64,000 nt of DNA, from contig QQVO01000039.1 in the NCBI GenBank assembly GCA_003388505.1, forward strand, positions 20,132 through 84,131. The letters run 5' to 3'. The notes beneath the pieces are model-generated. The model worked only from the letters and a program-made list of their open reading frames with translations. It was not told where the DNA came from and did not search any database. This DNA is from Planctomycetota bacterium. GTDB taxonomy: Bacteria; Planctomycetota; Planctomycetia; Planctomycetales; Planctomycetaceae. Every line of letters begins with the position of its first letter. The first letter of the stretch is position 1. Of the stretch, positions 34,842-42,187 are shown in pieces. The position numbers and the translations under genes are program-made.

Positions 34842-35164
34842 TCAGAGATGATGATAGACAGTTGCGCAGGACTCCAGACTCCGGGCACGGACGTCCGACG
34901 GACCGGGACGCTTTTTCAGAAGGGCGACTTGTGGACGATTGACAGTCAGGGACCGACGATTCGTTGGTCGTGGACCACGACGACACCAAGGACACGAAGC
35001 CCGCTCGCGAGATCGGTCGGCGCATTAGTCGGCTCTCAAGATTCACGTCATCCGTTTCTACTTCTTCGTGCTCTTCGTGCCGTTGTGGTAGGCCAGTCGA
35101 GCGTCGAATGCCCGGATGAGTCACAGGATTTTCACCATCAGTCGCAGGGAGGGATTCTGCAATC
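34842..35164. other. Intergenic region with long palindromic element
   Basis: Divergent spacer between the HELVH gene and the coiled-coil nuclease-like gene. Mostly occupied by the palindrome at 34969-35093; no gene seen. Confidence 0.5.
34969..35093. repeat. Long palindromic element (GGACCAC...GTGGTA)
   Basis: Left arm GGACCACGACGACACCAAGG ACACGAAG, right arm CTTCTTCGTGCTCTTCGTGC CGTTGTGGTA, inverted copies around ~60 bases. Same design as 23198-23298, including a GCTCGC word just inside the left arm. Confidence 0.7.
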
Positions 35165-36766
35165 ATGACCACGCAGCAAATCAAGAGTGGAAGCCAGGTT
35201 TCTCTTCAGGACGACGTCGAGACGCTGCCGTTCAGCCTGCCGCTTGAACTGACGGTGCGGGATACGGAGGTGATCGCCGCGCTGTGGGAGTACGCAGACG
35301 GCGACGCGCGGGAGGAGTTTGCGCTGCGGGCGCTGCGGATCGGCGTGCTGGCGCTGCAGCAGGCGCAGGGACAGATTGACGCGGGCGCGGTGCGGCAGGA
35401 GGGGGAACGGCTGCTGAAGAACGTGGAAGGGGCGCTGGAGAAACATCAGCAGTTGCTCAACGAGCGGATGACGTCGCAACTGAAGGATTACTTCGACCCG
35501 CAGAACGGCCGGTTTCAGGAGCGGGTGGAACGGCTGATCCGGCAGGATGGTGAGCTGGAGCAGGTGCTGCGGCGGAACATCGGGGAGGACGACAGCGAAC
35601 TGTGCCGCACGCTGGCGGCGCATATCGGGGACCAGAGTCCGGTGATGCAGTTGCTCGATCCCGAGGGGAGCGACGGACTGACCGCCGAGCTGCGAAAGAT
35701 CGTTGAAGAGAAACTGCACGAGCAGCGGCAGAGGTTGCTGGAACAGTTCTCGCTCGACACGGAAGAGGGGGCGCTCTGCCGGTTTCTGGGCGAGTTGCGG
35801 AAACATTACGACGGCGTGAGCGGCGACCTGACCGAGAAGATCGACAAAGCGGTGGGCGAGTTCTCTCTGGACGATGACAACTCGGCTCTCAGCCGGCTGG
35901 TGACGCGCGTCAAGACGGCGCAGGAAACGATCACCAAGGAATTCTCGCTCGACGAGGAGAAGTCGGCACTGTCGCGGTTGCGGAACGAGTTGACGACGCT
36001 GCTGAAGGACCAGACGAAGACGAACCAGGAGTTTCAGGAAGAAGTCAAAGTCGCGATTCGCGAACTGCAGGCGAGGAAGAAGGAAGCGGAACGGTCGACG
36101 CGGCACGGGCATACGTTCGAGGAACAGCTCTATGCGTTCGTTGAAGGGGAAGCGTTGCGGGTGGGGGACGTGGCCGAGTTTACGGGGAACACGACGGGAC
36201 TGCGGAAGAACTGCAAGGTTGGGGACGTTGTGCTGGCGTTGAATCCGGAGAGCGCGGCGGCCGGGGCGAAGATCGTGCTGGAGGCGAAGAAGAAGGCCCA
36301 CGTCAAACTGGCGCAGGCGCTGGAGGAATCCGAGACCGCGCGGAAGAACCGCGGGGCGCAGGTGGGGCTGTTCGTGTTCTCACAAGGGACTGCGCCCGAG
36401 GAGATGGAGCCGGTGATGCGGTACGGGGAGGATGTGGTCGTCGTGTGGGATCACGAGGATCCGTCGACGGACATCTATCTGAAGGTGGCGTTGACGCTGG
36501 CGCGAGCGCTGTGTGTGCGGGAGCAGCGGAGCAATGTCGCGGAGGCGGCCGACCTGGAGCAGATTGACCGGGCCGTGATTGAGATTGAGAAGCGGGCGGG
36601 GCAGCTTGATGAGATTAAGTCCGGCGCGGAGTCAATCAAACGGTCGGCGGACAAGATCCTCAAGCGCCAAGACCTTATTCGCGAAGCACTCAACAAGGAA
36701 GTTGCTGTATTGCAGGAGCGAACGAGCGACCTGCGCAGCCTGCTGGGAGAGAGCGACGGAGGTTAG
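35165..36766 (+). CDS. Coiled-coil protein with PD-(D/E)XK-like C-terminal domain
   Basis: 533 residues. Residues ~1-310 are helical and charged, with three copies of an FSLDxxxxAL-R-L unit at 195, 233 and 260, each about 30 residues apart. A compact domain follows (~314-440): HTFEEQLYAFVEGEAL (E319/E320), KVGDVVLAL (D354), KIVLEAKKK (E373-A-K375), then AQVGLFVFSQGTAP. This E...D...ExK order is that of restriction-endonuclease-fold domains such as those in RmuC or DUF2130 proteins. A further coiled coil ends the protein. Nuclease activity is inferred. It is followed after 27 bases by the YbjN/CesT-like gene. Confidence 0.75.
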   Translation: MTTQQIKSGSQVSLQDDVETLPFSLPLELTVRDTEVIAALWEYADGDAREEFALRALRIGVLALQQAQGQIDAGAVRQEGERLLKNVEGALEKHQQLLNERMTSQLKDYFDPQNGRFQERVERLIRQDGELEQVLRRNIGEDDSELCRTLAAHIGDQSPVMQLLDPEGSDGLTAELRKIVEEKLHEQRQRLLEQFSLDTEEGALCRFLGELRKHYDGVSGDLTEKIDKAVGEFSLDDDNSALSRLVTRVKTAQETITKEFSLDEEKSALSRLRNELTTLLKDQTKTNQEFQEEVKVAIRELQARKKEAERSTRHGHTFEEQLYAFVEGEALRVGDVAEFTGNTTGLRKNCKVGDVVLALNPESAAAGAKIVLEAKKKAHVKLAQALEESETARKNRGAQVGLFVFSQGTAPEEMEPVMRYGEDVVVVWDHEDPSTDIYLKVALTLARALCVREQRSNVAEAADLEQIDRAVIEIEKRAGQLDEIKSGAESIKRSADKILKRQDLIREALNKEVAVLQERTSDLRSLLGESDGG

Positions 36767-36793
36767 TTCCGGTGAGCGTGAGCGGAGGACGGG

Positions 36794-37300
36794 ATGCAGA
36801 ACCGGGATATTGATGAGTTTTTTGCGGAGGCGGATCTGGTTGGAAGCGTTCTTCGCAGCGACCAGCCGCCGGTGGCGTTGTGGGAGTTTCGGGGGCTGGG
36901 GTTTCCGATGCTGATTCAGACGCAGGAATCGGTCGATCGCATGCGGATTGTGGTCTTCATCGGAGAGGCGGGTGAGTTGAGCAGCGATCAGATGCGGGTG
37001 CTGCTGGAGGCGAATTATCACTCGGCTCTGGACGCTCGCTATGCGATCACGGAAGGGCATCTGGTCGCGCTGTTCCTGCATCCGTTTGAAGAACTTTCCG
37101 AGACGCAGTTCATTCTGGGGCTGTATCAGGTGATCAACTGTGCGGCGACGTGCGGCACGACGTTTTCAGGCGGAATTATGGTGTTCGGGCCGCCGGAGGA
37201 ACCGTCGATTGGAAACGACGGCGCCCGACTGGTTGACGAACCTCGGCGGGACATCCGCGGCGAGGTGATCGCGATGATTCGCGGAGGAGATGAGGCATGA
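36794..37300 (+). CDS. Hypothetical protein, YbjN/CesT-like fold
   Basis: 168 residues: an N-terminal helix (NRDIDEFFAEADLVGSVLRS), a strand pair (ALWEFRGLGFPMLIQTQESVDRMRIVVFIGEAGEL), a helix (SSDQMRVLLEANYHSALDARYAITEGHLVALFLHPFEELSETQFILGLYQVINCAATCG). This helix-strand-helix arrangement is what small secretion-chaperone-like (CesT) and YbjN proteins show. The tail is polar. It overlaps the next gene by 4 bases (ATGA). No specific function can be given. Confidence 0.65.
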   Translation: MQNRDIDEFFAEADLVGSVLRSDQPPVALWEFRGLGFPMLIQTQESVDRMRIVVFIGEAGELSSDQMRVLLEANYHSALDARYAITEGHLVALFLHPFEELSETQFILGLYQVINCAATCGTTFSGGIMVFGPPEEPSIGNDGARLVDEPRRDIRGEVIAMIRGGDEA

Positions 37301-38211
37301 GCAGAATTCGATCGAGTCGCCTGAGAACGGGACGCGGCGGACTGCACGTCGCCGTGATGCTGCCGGCGGTCATGCTCACTGCCGGGGTCGTTCCGCGTGA
37401 AGCGGCGGCCGATAAGTCGCTGGAAGGGATCGCCTGCCGGTCGGTGCACCTGCAATATCCGGCCGAACCGGCGGTTGCGTTCTACAACGAAGTGACGGTG
37501 GAACAGAGCGCGCCGGGGACGTACTTCTGCGTGTGCGGGTTTCACAAGGGGTACTACGGCATCCAGGGACTGGCGGACGGCAAGAGGTTGCTGATCTTCT
37601 CGGTGTGGGATCCCGGGGACCAGAACAACCCGGAGGAGGTCGACGCGGAACAGCGGGTGAAGCTGCTGCATCGAGACGACGCAGTGCGGGTGGGGCGCTT
37701 CGGGAACGAAGGGACGGGCGGGCAGTCGTTTTATGACTTTGACTGGGAGATCGGAAAGACGTACCGCTTCGTGGTTACGGCCCGTGCGAATGGAAAGCGC
37801 ACCGAATTCGGCGCGTATTTCCTGGACCCGGACGGGAGTGAGTGGAAGCATCTCGTGACATTCTCCACGCTGGACGAGGCGGGCTCGTTGCGGGGGCTGT
37901 ATTCGTTCGTGGAGGATTTTCGGCGGAATCGCGTTTCTGCGACGCAGGAGCGAAGGGCGACATACGGACCGGGCTGGGTGTTGTCCGCCGAGGGAGAGTG
38001 GGTACCGCTTGTGAAGGCGCAGTTTACGGCGGACAGCAACCCGGTGGTGAACATCGACGCGGGGGAAAAGGAGGGGCGGTTTTTTCTTGCGACGGGCGGG
38101 GAGACGGCGAACGATCACACGATGTTGGGCGATGTGATGGCAATCGATCGGGACGATGAGATACCATCATTGCTGAAGGAGTGGACCGCAGCGAGTCGGG
38201 ACGAACAATGA
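37297..38211 (+). CDS. DUF3472 exported protein
   Basis: 304 residues with an N-terminal hydrophobic stretch (HVAVMLPAVMLTAGVVPREAAA) as signal peptide. The DUF3472 pattern is clear: FYNEVTVEQSAPGTYFCVCGFHKGYYGIQGLADGKRLLIFSVWDPGDQNNPEEV, GNEGTGGQSFYDFDWEIGKTYRFVVTA, LDPDGSEWKHLVTFSTLDEAGSLRGLYSFVEDFRRNRVS. The domain is beta-rich and found in exported planctomycete proteins; reaction unknown, carbohydrate association likely. Overlaps genes on both sides by 4 bases. Confidence 0.9.
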   Translation: MSRIRSSRLRTGRGGLHVAVMLPAVMLTAGVVPREAAADKSLEGIACRSVHLQYPAEPAVAFYNEVTVEQSAPGTYFCVCGFHKGYYGIQGLADGKRLLIFSVWDPGDQNNPEEVDAEQRVKLLHRDDAVRVGRFGNEGTGGQSFYDFDWEIGKTYRFVVTARANGKRTEFGAYFLDPDGSEWKHLVTFSTLDEAGSLRGLYSFVEDFRRNRVSATQERRATYGPGWVLSAEGEWVPLVKAQFTADSNPVVNIDAGEKEGRFFLATGGETANDHTMLGDVMAIDRDDEIPSLLKEWTAASRDEQ

Positions 38212-38408
38212 CCGACCAGATGAGGCAGGCGTTGCACCGACTCGCAGAGCAGCTTCCTGACGATGCGTCATGGGACGACGTCGTGCAGGCGATTTTCGTT
38301 TGCTCGAAGATCGAAGCAGGTCTGAAAGACGTTGAGGAAGGCCGGCTGCTCACTGACGACGAGGTGTTTGCGGAGTTCACCGATGCCCCGAGTTCTTCCT
38401 CCCTCTGA
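38208..38408 (+). CDS. Orphan antitoxin-like protein (RelE/ParE partner type)
   Basis: 66 residues from ATG 38208, overlapping the DUF3472 stop (ATGA). The sequence LAEQLPDDASWDDVVQAIFVCSKIEAGLKDVEEGRLLTDDEVFAEF follows the form of small antitoxins of RelE/ParE systems (LPDDATWDDVMYxIYVRxKIExGLxDxExGR). The toxin that should follow is missing: the next ATG (38383) opens only a 14-codon frame ending at 38427, and a hairpin comes after it. Either a decayed pair or an antitoxin kept alone. Confidence 0.65.
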   Translation: MTDQMRQALHRLAEQLPDDASWDDVVQAIFVCSKIEAGLKDVEEGRLLTDDEVFAEFTDAPSSSSL

Positions 38409-38450
38409 GAAGTACGCCGCCGAATAAGGCGGTTTCACTGAAGACAGGAT

Positions 38451-38470
38451 CCCGAGGCTGACGCCTCGGG
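38451..38470. repeat. REP-type palindrome after antitoxin-like gene
   Basis: CCCGAGGC-TGAC-GCCTCGGG, perfect 8-base arms. Same design class as the hairpins at 31754, 45617, 48548 and 52927. Confidence 0.65.
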
Positions 38471-38499
38471 CTCGCCGGTTGGACTCGAAGTAACAAGCC

Positions 38500-39225
38500 A
38501 TGCCTCTCCTCCTTCCGGACCTTTCGGAGCGCGATCGGCAGCCGGAGTTGATGGATGATCCCGCGCTGGATGAGGGGTTGCACCGGCAGGCGCTGACCGG
38601 GCTGGAGCGGGTCAATCGGATCAGCGGGGTTGTCGGAGTGCTGTGGGGCGCCGTTCGGCCGTTATGTGAACAGCACCGGGACCGTCCGCCTCTCCGGGTG
38701 TTGGACGTGGGGTCGGGGGGTGGAGACATCAGCGTCGGGCTGTGGCAGCGGGCGAAGAAGGCCGGTCATGCGATCCAGGTCGGCGGCTGCGACATCAGCC
38801 CGAAGGCGATCCGGATGGCGAGCGAGCGGGCCGAGCGGGCGGGGGCCGATGCGAGGTACTTCAGCGTCGATGTGCTGAATGACGATCTACCGAGTGACTG
38901 GGACGTGATGTACTGCTCGCTGTTTCTGCATCACTTTGACGAAGAGCAGGGAGTGCGGCTGCTGTCGAACATGGGCCGTGCGGCGCGGGAGATGGTGCTG
39001 GTCGACGACCTGGTGCGAAGCCGGCTGGGGTACGTGCTCTGCTGGTGCGGAGTGCGGCTGCTGACGCGGAGTCCGATCGTGCACGTGGACGGGCCGCTCT
39101 CGGTGCGTGCGGGGTTCGATCCGCAGGAAGTGCTGGCGATGGCCGAGGAGGCGGGTTTAGGGGGGGCGCGGATTTCGCGTCACTGGCCTCAGCGTCTGCT
39201 GCTGACGTGGAGCCGGTCGCCATGA
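38500..39225 (+). CDS. Class I SAM-dependent methyltransferase
   Basis: 241 residues. Motif I LRVLDVGSGGGDISVGL (about 64-80), acidic motif II in VGGCDISPKAIRMA, motif III/IV YFSVDVLNDDLPSDWDVMYCSLFLHHFDEEQGVRLLSNMGR. N-terminal 30 residues fit small-molecule methyltransferases. It shares 4 bases with the FAD oxidoreductase gene and precedes a type III polyketide synthase, so the substrate is likely the PKS product (phenol or quinone). This assignment is from context. Confidence 0.88.
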   Translation: MPLLLPDLSERDRQPELMDDPALDEGLHRQALTGLERVNRISGVVGVLWGAVRPLCEQHRDRPPLRVLDVGSGGGDISVGLWQRAKKAGHAIQVGGCDISPKAIRMASERAERAGADARYFSVDVLNDDLPSDWDVMYCSLFLHHFDEEQGVRLLSNMGRAAREMVLVDDLVRSRLGYVLCWCGVRLLTRSPIVHVDGPLSVRAGFDPQEVLAMAEEAGLGGARISRHWPQRLLLTWSRSP

Positions 39226-40439
39226 ACGGGACGCTCTCACTTGTGGACGCCGCGGAGCGGGAGTGGGACGCGGTTGTTATCGGCGCGGGGCCGGCGGGTT
39301 GCCTTGCGGCGCGAGGAATCGCGGAACGCAATCGGTCGGTTCTCCTGGTCGAGTCCAAAGCGTTTCCGCGTCCGAAGGTCTGCGGAGGCTGCCTGAATGA
39401 GAACTCGCTCTCGACGCTGCGCGAAGCGGGCGCGATGCCGTACATTGATGATCTCGGCCCGGTGCCGTTGACGGGCTTCTGTCTCGCAGCGGGGGGGCGG
39501 AATGCAACGTTGTCGTTGCCGGGAGGCGTGGCTGTTTCGAGAGCCGCGATGGATGCAGCGCTGGCTCGGGCGGCGGTGGATTCCGGGGCGGAGTTCCTGC
39601 CGGAGACCACCGCGGCGGTCGGCGACGTCTCGGAGGATTGCCGATCGATCCGGCTTGAATCGCACGGCGAGTCGCGGGACGTTTCGGCACGAATCGTCGT
39701 GGCTGCGACCGGCTTGAGTGGTCGCTCGCTTTCACGGCTGGAGGGATTCCAGAGTGAAGAGGAGGCCGATTCACGGATCGGCGTGGAGGCGACGATCTCT
39801 GAGTTTCCCGCGTTTTATGGACCGGGTGTGATCTTTATGGCGGTGGCCTCGGGGGGATATGTCGGCCTGACGCGGGTGGAAGACGGCCGGTTGAATGTGG
39901 CCGCAGCGGTCGATGCGGCGGCCATGCGGGGGGCCGGCGGGCCCGCGGCGGCGTGTCGGCAAATTCTCGAAGATGTGGGATTCCCCTATGCCAAAGGCAT
40001 GCCGGAGGCGGAGTGGCGAGGTACAATGAAGCTGACGCGGCGAACCGCCCGGAGGGCTGGTGAAAGGCTGTTCCTGGTCGGCGACGCGGCCGGTTACGTG
40101 GAGCCGTTCACGGGAGAAGGGATGGCCTGGGCGCTGGCCGGCGGTTCGACGGTCGTCCCCTTTGTGGAGAAAGGGCTGGTCGATTGGCGGCCGGACCTCG
40201 CTCGCGAGTGGGAGCAGCATTACACAAGACTGATTCAGAATCGACAGTGGATGTGTCGGTGCCTGGCTCAGGGGCTGAGAAGGAGTTGGCTGGTCCGCAC
40301 GGCGGTCCCCGCCCTGGCAAGAATGCCGTGGCTAGCAAGGCCAATCATCACACGGTTGAACCGCGACGCGAACAAATCGCGGGGCGAAAGCGCGGCCGCG
40401 CGATTGTCCACGTCGTCTCGAATCGAAGCGCCGCACTAA
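39222..40439 (+). CDS. FAD-dependent oxidoreductase (geranylgeranyl reductase / PHBH-like)
   Basis: 405 residues from ATG 39222. FAD-binding DAVVIGAGPAGCLAARGIAERNRSVLLVESKAFPR (GxGxxG, ~15-50) and CGGCLNENSL, then the second FAD motif RLFLVGDAAGYVEPFTGEGMAWALAGG (~285-312). This is the class of group A flavoproteins (geranylgeranyl reductases, halogenases, hydroxylases). In the operon it probably oxidises or reduces the polyketide product. Starts within the methyltransferase stop codon. A dispersed repeat begins at its stop codon and fills the gap to the PKS gene. Confidence 0.9.
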   Translation: MNGTLSLVDAAEREWDAVVIGAGPAGCLAARGIAERNRSVLLVESKAFPRPKVCGGCLNENSLSTLREAGAMPYIDDLGPVPLTGFCLAAGGRNATLSLPGGVAVSRAAMDAALARAAVDSGAEFLPETTAAVGDVSEDCRSIRLESHGESRDVSARIVVAATGLSGRSLSRLEGFQSEEEADSRIGVEATISEFPAFYGPGVIFMAVASGGYVGLTRVEDGRLNVAAAVDAAAMRGAGGPAAACRQILEDVGFPYAKGMPEAEWRGTMKLTRRTARRAGERLFLVGDAAGYVEPFTGEGMAWALAGGSTVVPFVEKGLVDWRPDLAREWEQHYTRLIQNRQWMCRCLAQGLRRSWLVRTAVPALARMPWLARPIITRLNRDANKSRGESAAARLSTSSRIEAPH

Positions 40440-40539
40440 AGCGAATTGCTCTACCATGTGTCCGCGTCGAGCGGTGTTTGGACTGTCGAGGACGAGAATC
40501 CGCGAGACAGATCGCCAACACTGATTGGCAAAGCGCTAT
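40436..40539. repeat. Dispersed repeat D, copy 1 (overlaps stop codon of the flavoprotein gene)
   Basis: GCGAATTGCTCTACCATGTG ... GACTGTCGAGGACGAGAATC CGCGAGACAGA ... AACACTGATTGGCAAAGCG. A second copy at 55415-55518 agrees at ~90% by eye. Separates the flavoprotein and polyketide synthase genes. Confidence 0.82.
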
Positions 40540-40572
40540 CATATTCCCACTGGATCGGTCGAGGTCGCTTGA

Positions 40573-41703
40573 ATGCCGCTGTCGATACTGGGTCTTGGAA
40601 CGGCCCTGCCCCCTCACACGATGAGCCAGGAAGAGGCGCTGCAGATGTCGACGAACATCATCTGCCGCGACAGGAGACAATCGCGCATCATGCGGGTGCT
40701 CTTCCGCAAGGCGGCGGTGGAGAACCGGCACACGTGCATTCCGTACCTGACCGCTTACGAATGGGCGGGACAGGAAGTTCCGAGCGAGTCTCCCTCACAC
40801 GGCAGCGAGGTGATCGTTGAAGGCAACGGCGACGCGCTCTATCGCGGACTGACGACCGGCGAACGGATGCGGGTGTTTGCGGAGAAGGCCGCGCCGCTCG
40901 CCAAGCAGGCGGTGCGGGCGTCCTTTGAGGAGGCGGGAGTTTCGCCCTCCGACGTGACGCATCTCGTAACGGTCTCGTGCACCGGATTTGATGCGCCGGG
41001 CATCGACATCGAATTGATCGACGGGCTCAAGCTGCCGCCGACCACCGAGCGGGTGAACGTCGGCTACATGGGCTGCCACGGGGCGATCAACGGGTTGCGC
41101 GTCGCGCGGGGGATTGCGTCACACGATCCGAGTGCCGTGGTGCTGCTGAGCGCCACGGAACTGTGCAGCCTGCACTACCGGTTTAACTGGGACGACGAAG
41201 GCATCATCGGCAATGCCCTGTTCGCGGACGGTTCGGCGGCTTTGGTCCTGGCCAACCGTGATGAGACACCGCAGCGGCCTGCGCTGCAGTTGAAAGCGAC
41301 CGGATCTTGTCTGATCCCCGATTCGCGCGACGTGATGAGTTGGCGGATCGGCGATCATGGCTTCGAGATGAGCCTGACCGCCGACGTGTCTTACAAGATC
41401 GACGACCATCTGCGGGATTGGCTCAGCGGGTGGCTGGACCGGCAGGGGCACTCGATCGAGTCGATCGGTTCGTGGGCTGTGCACCCCGGAGGCCCGCGGA
41501 TTTTACAGGCGGTTGAGTCGTCGCTGGATCTGCCGGAAGAAGCGACTCAGTTTTCGCGGAGCGTGCTGAGTGAACTGGGCAACATGTCGTCGCCGACGGT
41601 GCTGTTCATCATCGACCGGATGCGCAAAGCGGGCGCTCCCAGCCCATGCCTGGCGCTGGGGTTCGGGCCGGGGTTGATGGCTGAGGCGGCGCTGTTTGAG
41701 TAG
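40573..41703 (+). CDS. Type III polyketide synthase (chalcone/stilbene synthase family)
   Basis: 376 residues, the normal length. The thiolase-fold catalytic triad is complete: Cys168 (GYMGCHGAINGLR), His304 (WAVHPGGPRIL) and Asn337 (LGNMSSPTVLF). Iteratively extends a starter acyl-CoA with malonyl-CoA; in bacteria typical products are alkylresorcinols, alkylpyrones or naphthols. The starter cannot be predicted. Preceded by a methyltransferase and a flavoprotein, an arrangement like the Streptomyces srsABC phenolic-lipid genes in kind, though these are not close orthologues by inspection. Confidence 0.93.
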   Translation: MPLSILGLGTALPPHTMSQEEALQMSTNIICRDRRQSRIMRVLFRKAAVENRHTCIPYLTAYEWAGQEVPSESPSHGSEVIVEGNGDALYRGLTTGERMRVFAEKAAPLAKQAVRASFEEAGVSPSDVTHLVTVSCTGFDAPGIDIELIDGLKLPPTTERVNVGYMGCHGAINGLRVARGIASHDPSAVVLLSATELCSLHYRFNWDDEGIIGNALFADGSAALVLANRDETPQRPALQLKATGSCLIPDSRDVMSWRIGDHGFEMSLTADVSYKIDDHLRDWLSGWLDRQGHSIESIGSWAVHPGGPRILQAVESSLDLPEEATQFSRSVLSELGNMSSPTVLFIIDRMRKAGAPSPCLALGFGPGLMAEAALFE

Positions 41704-41810
41704 AGGGGCGATGAGCGCTTCTGTGTGAAGCATGGCCTTCATGCGCAAATCGATGGCCGTCGCCGGCCGCGGTCGGGGAGTCGAGAGTGAGATGGGCGCC
41801 ACGGCCTTGG

Positions 41811-42100
41811 AAGGCTGTCGTTTACACACAACTCTCGTTCCTATTCGAGTGACTCTCCGAGAGATTCGAATGGAACGCGGATGACCACGGATTGGACCGA
41901 TTTTCGCTGATTGCTGTCTTGCGTGTCGACGCCATGCGCGCCTGAATCGATGCGGTCTCGGCACTGCCGCCTCTTGAGGAATACCCCCAAGAATCCGTGC
42001 TGATCCGCCACATCCGCGAGAATCCGTGTCCTGTTCGAGAATCCCCTGGGCCCGGTGCCTGGGCGGCGGGCCCCAGCCGAGTTGTGTGTAACTGACAGCC
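41811..42100 (+). repeat. Large dispersed repeat C, copy 2 (uninterrupted)
   Basis: From GGCTGTCGTTTACACACAAC through ACGCGGATGACCACGGATTG, GCTGTCTTGCGTGTCGACGC, GAATACCCCCAAGAATCCG to CCAGCCGAGTTGTGTGTAAC TGACAG. Occupies most of the 484-base gap between the polyketide synthase and M20 peptidase genes. Confidence 0.85.
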
Positions 42101-42187
42101 ATTTGAAGCCGTGGTCGCTTTCGCCTCAGTTCCGTCGCGGCTACAACGGTCACCTCCCTCTCCACTGGCCGCTGCCGGGAGCATTGA

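Noticed and set aside
35138..36301. 387-codon frame opposite the coiled-coil nuclease-like gene
   Set aside because: Leu/Arg/Gln-rich antisense shadow with no motif.
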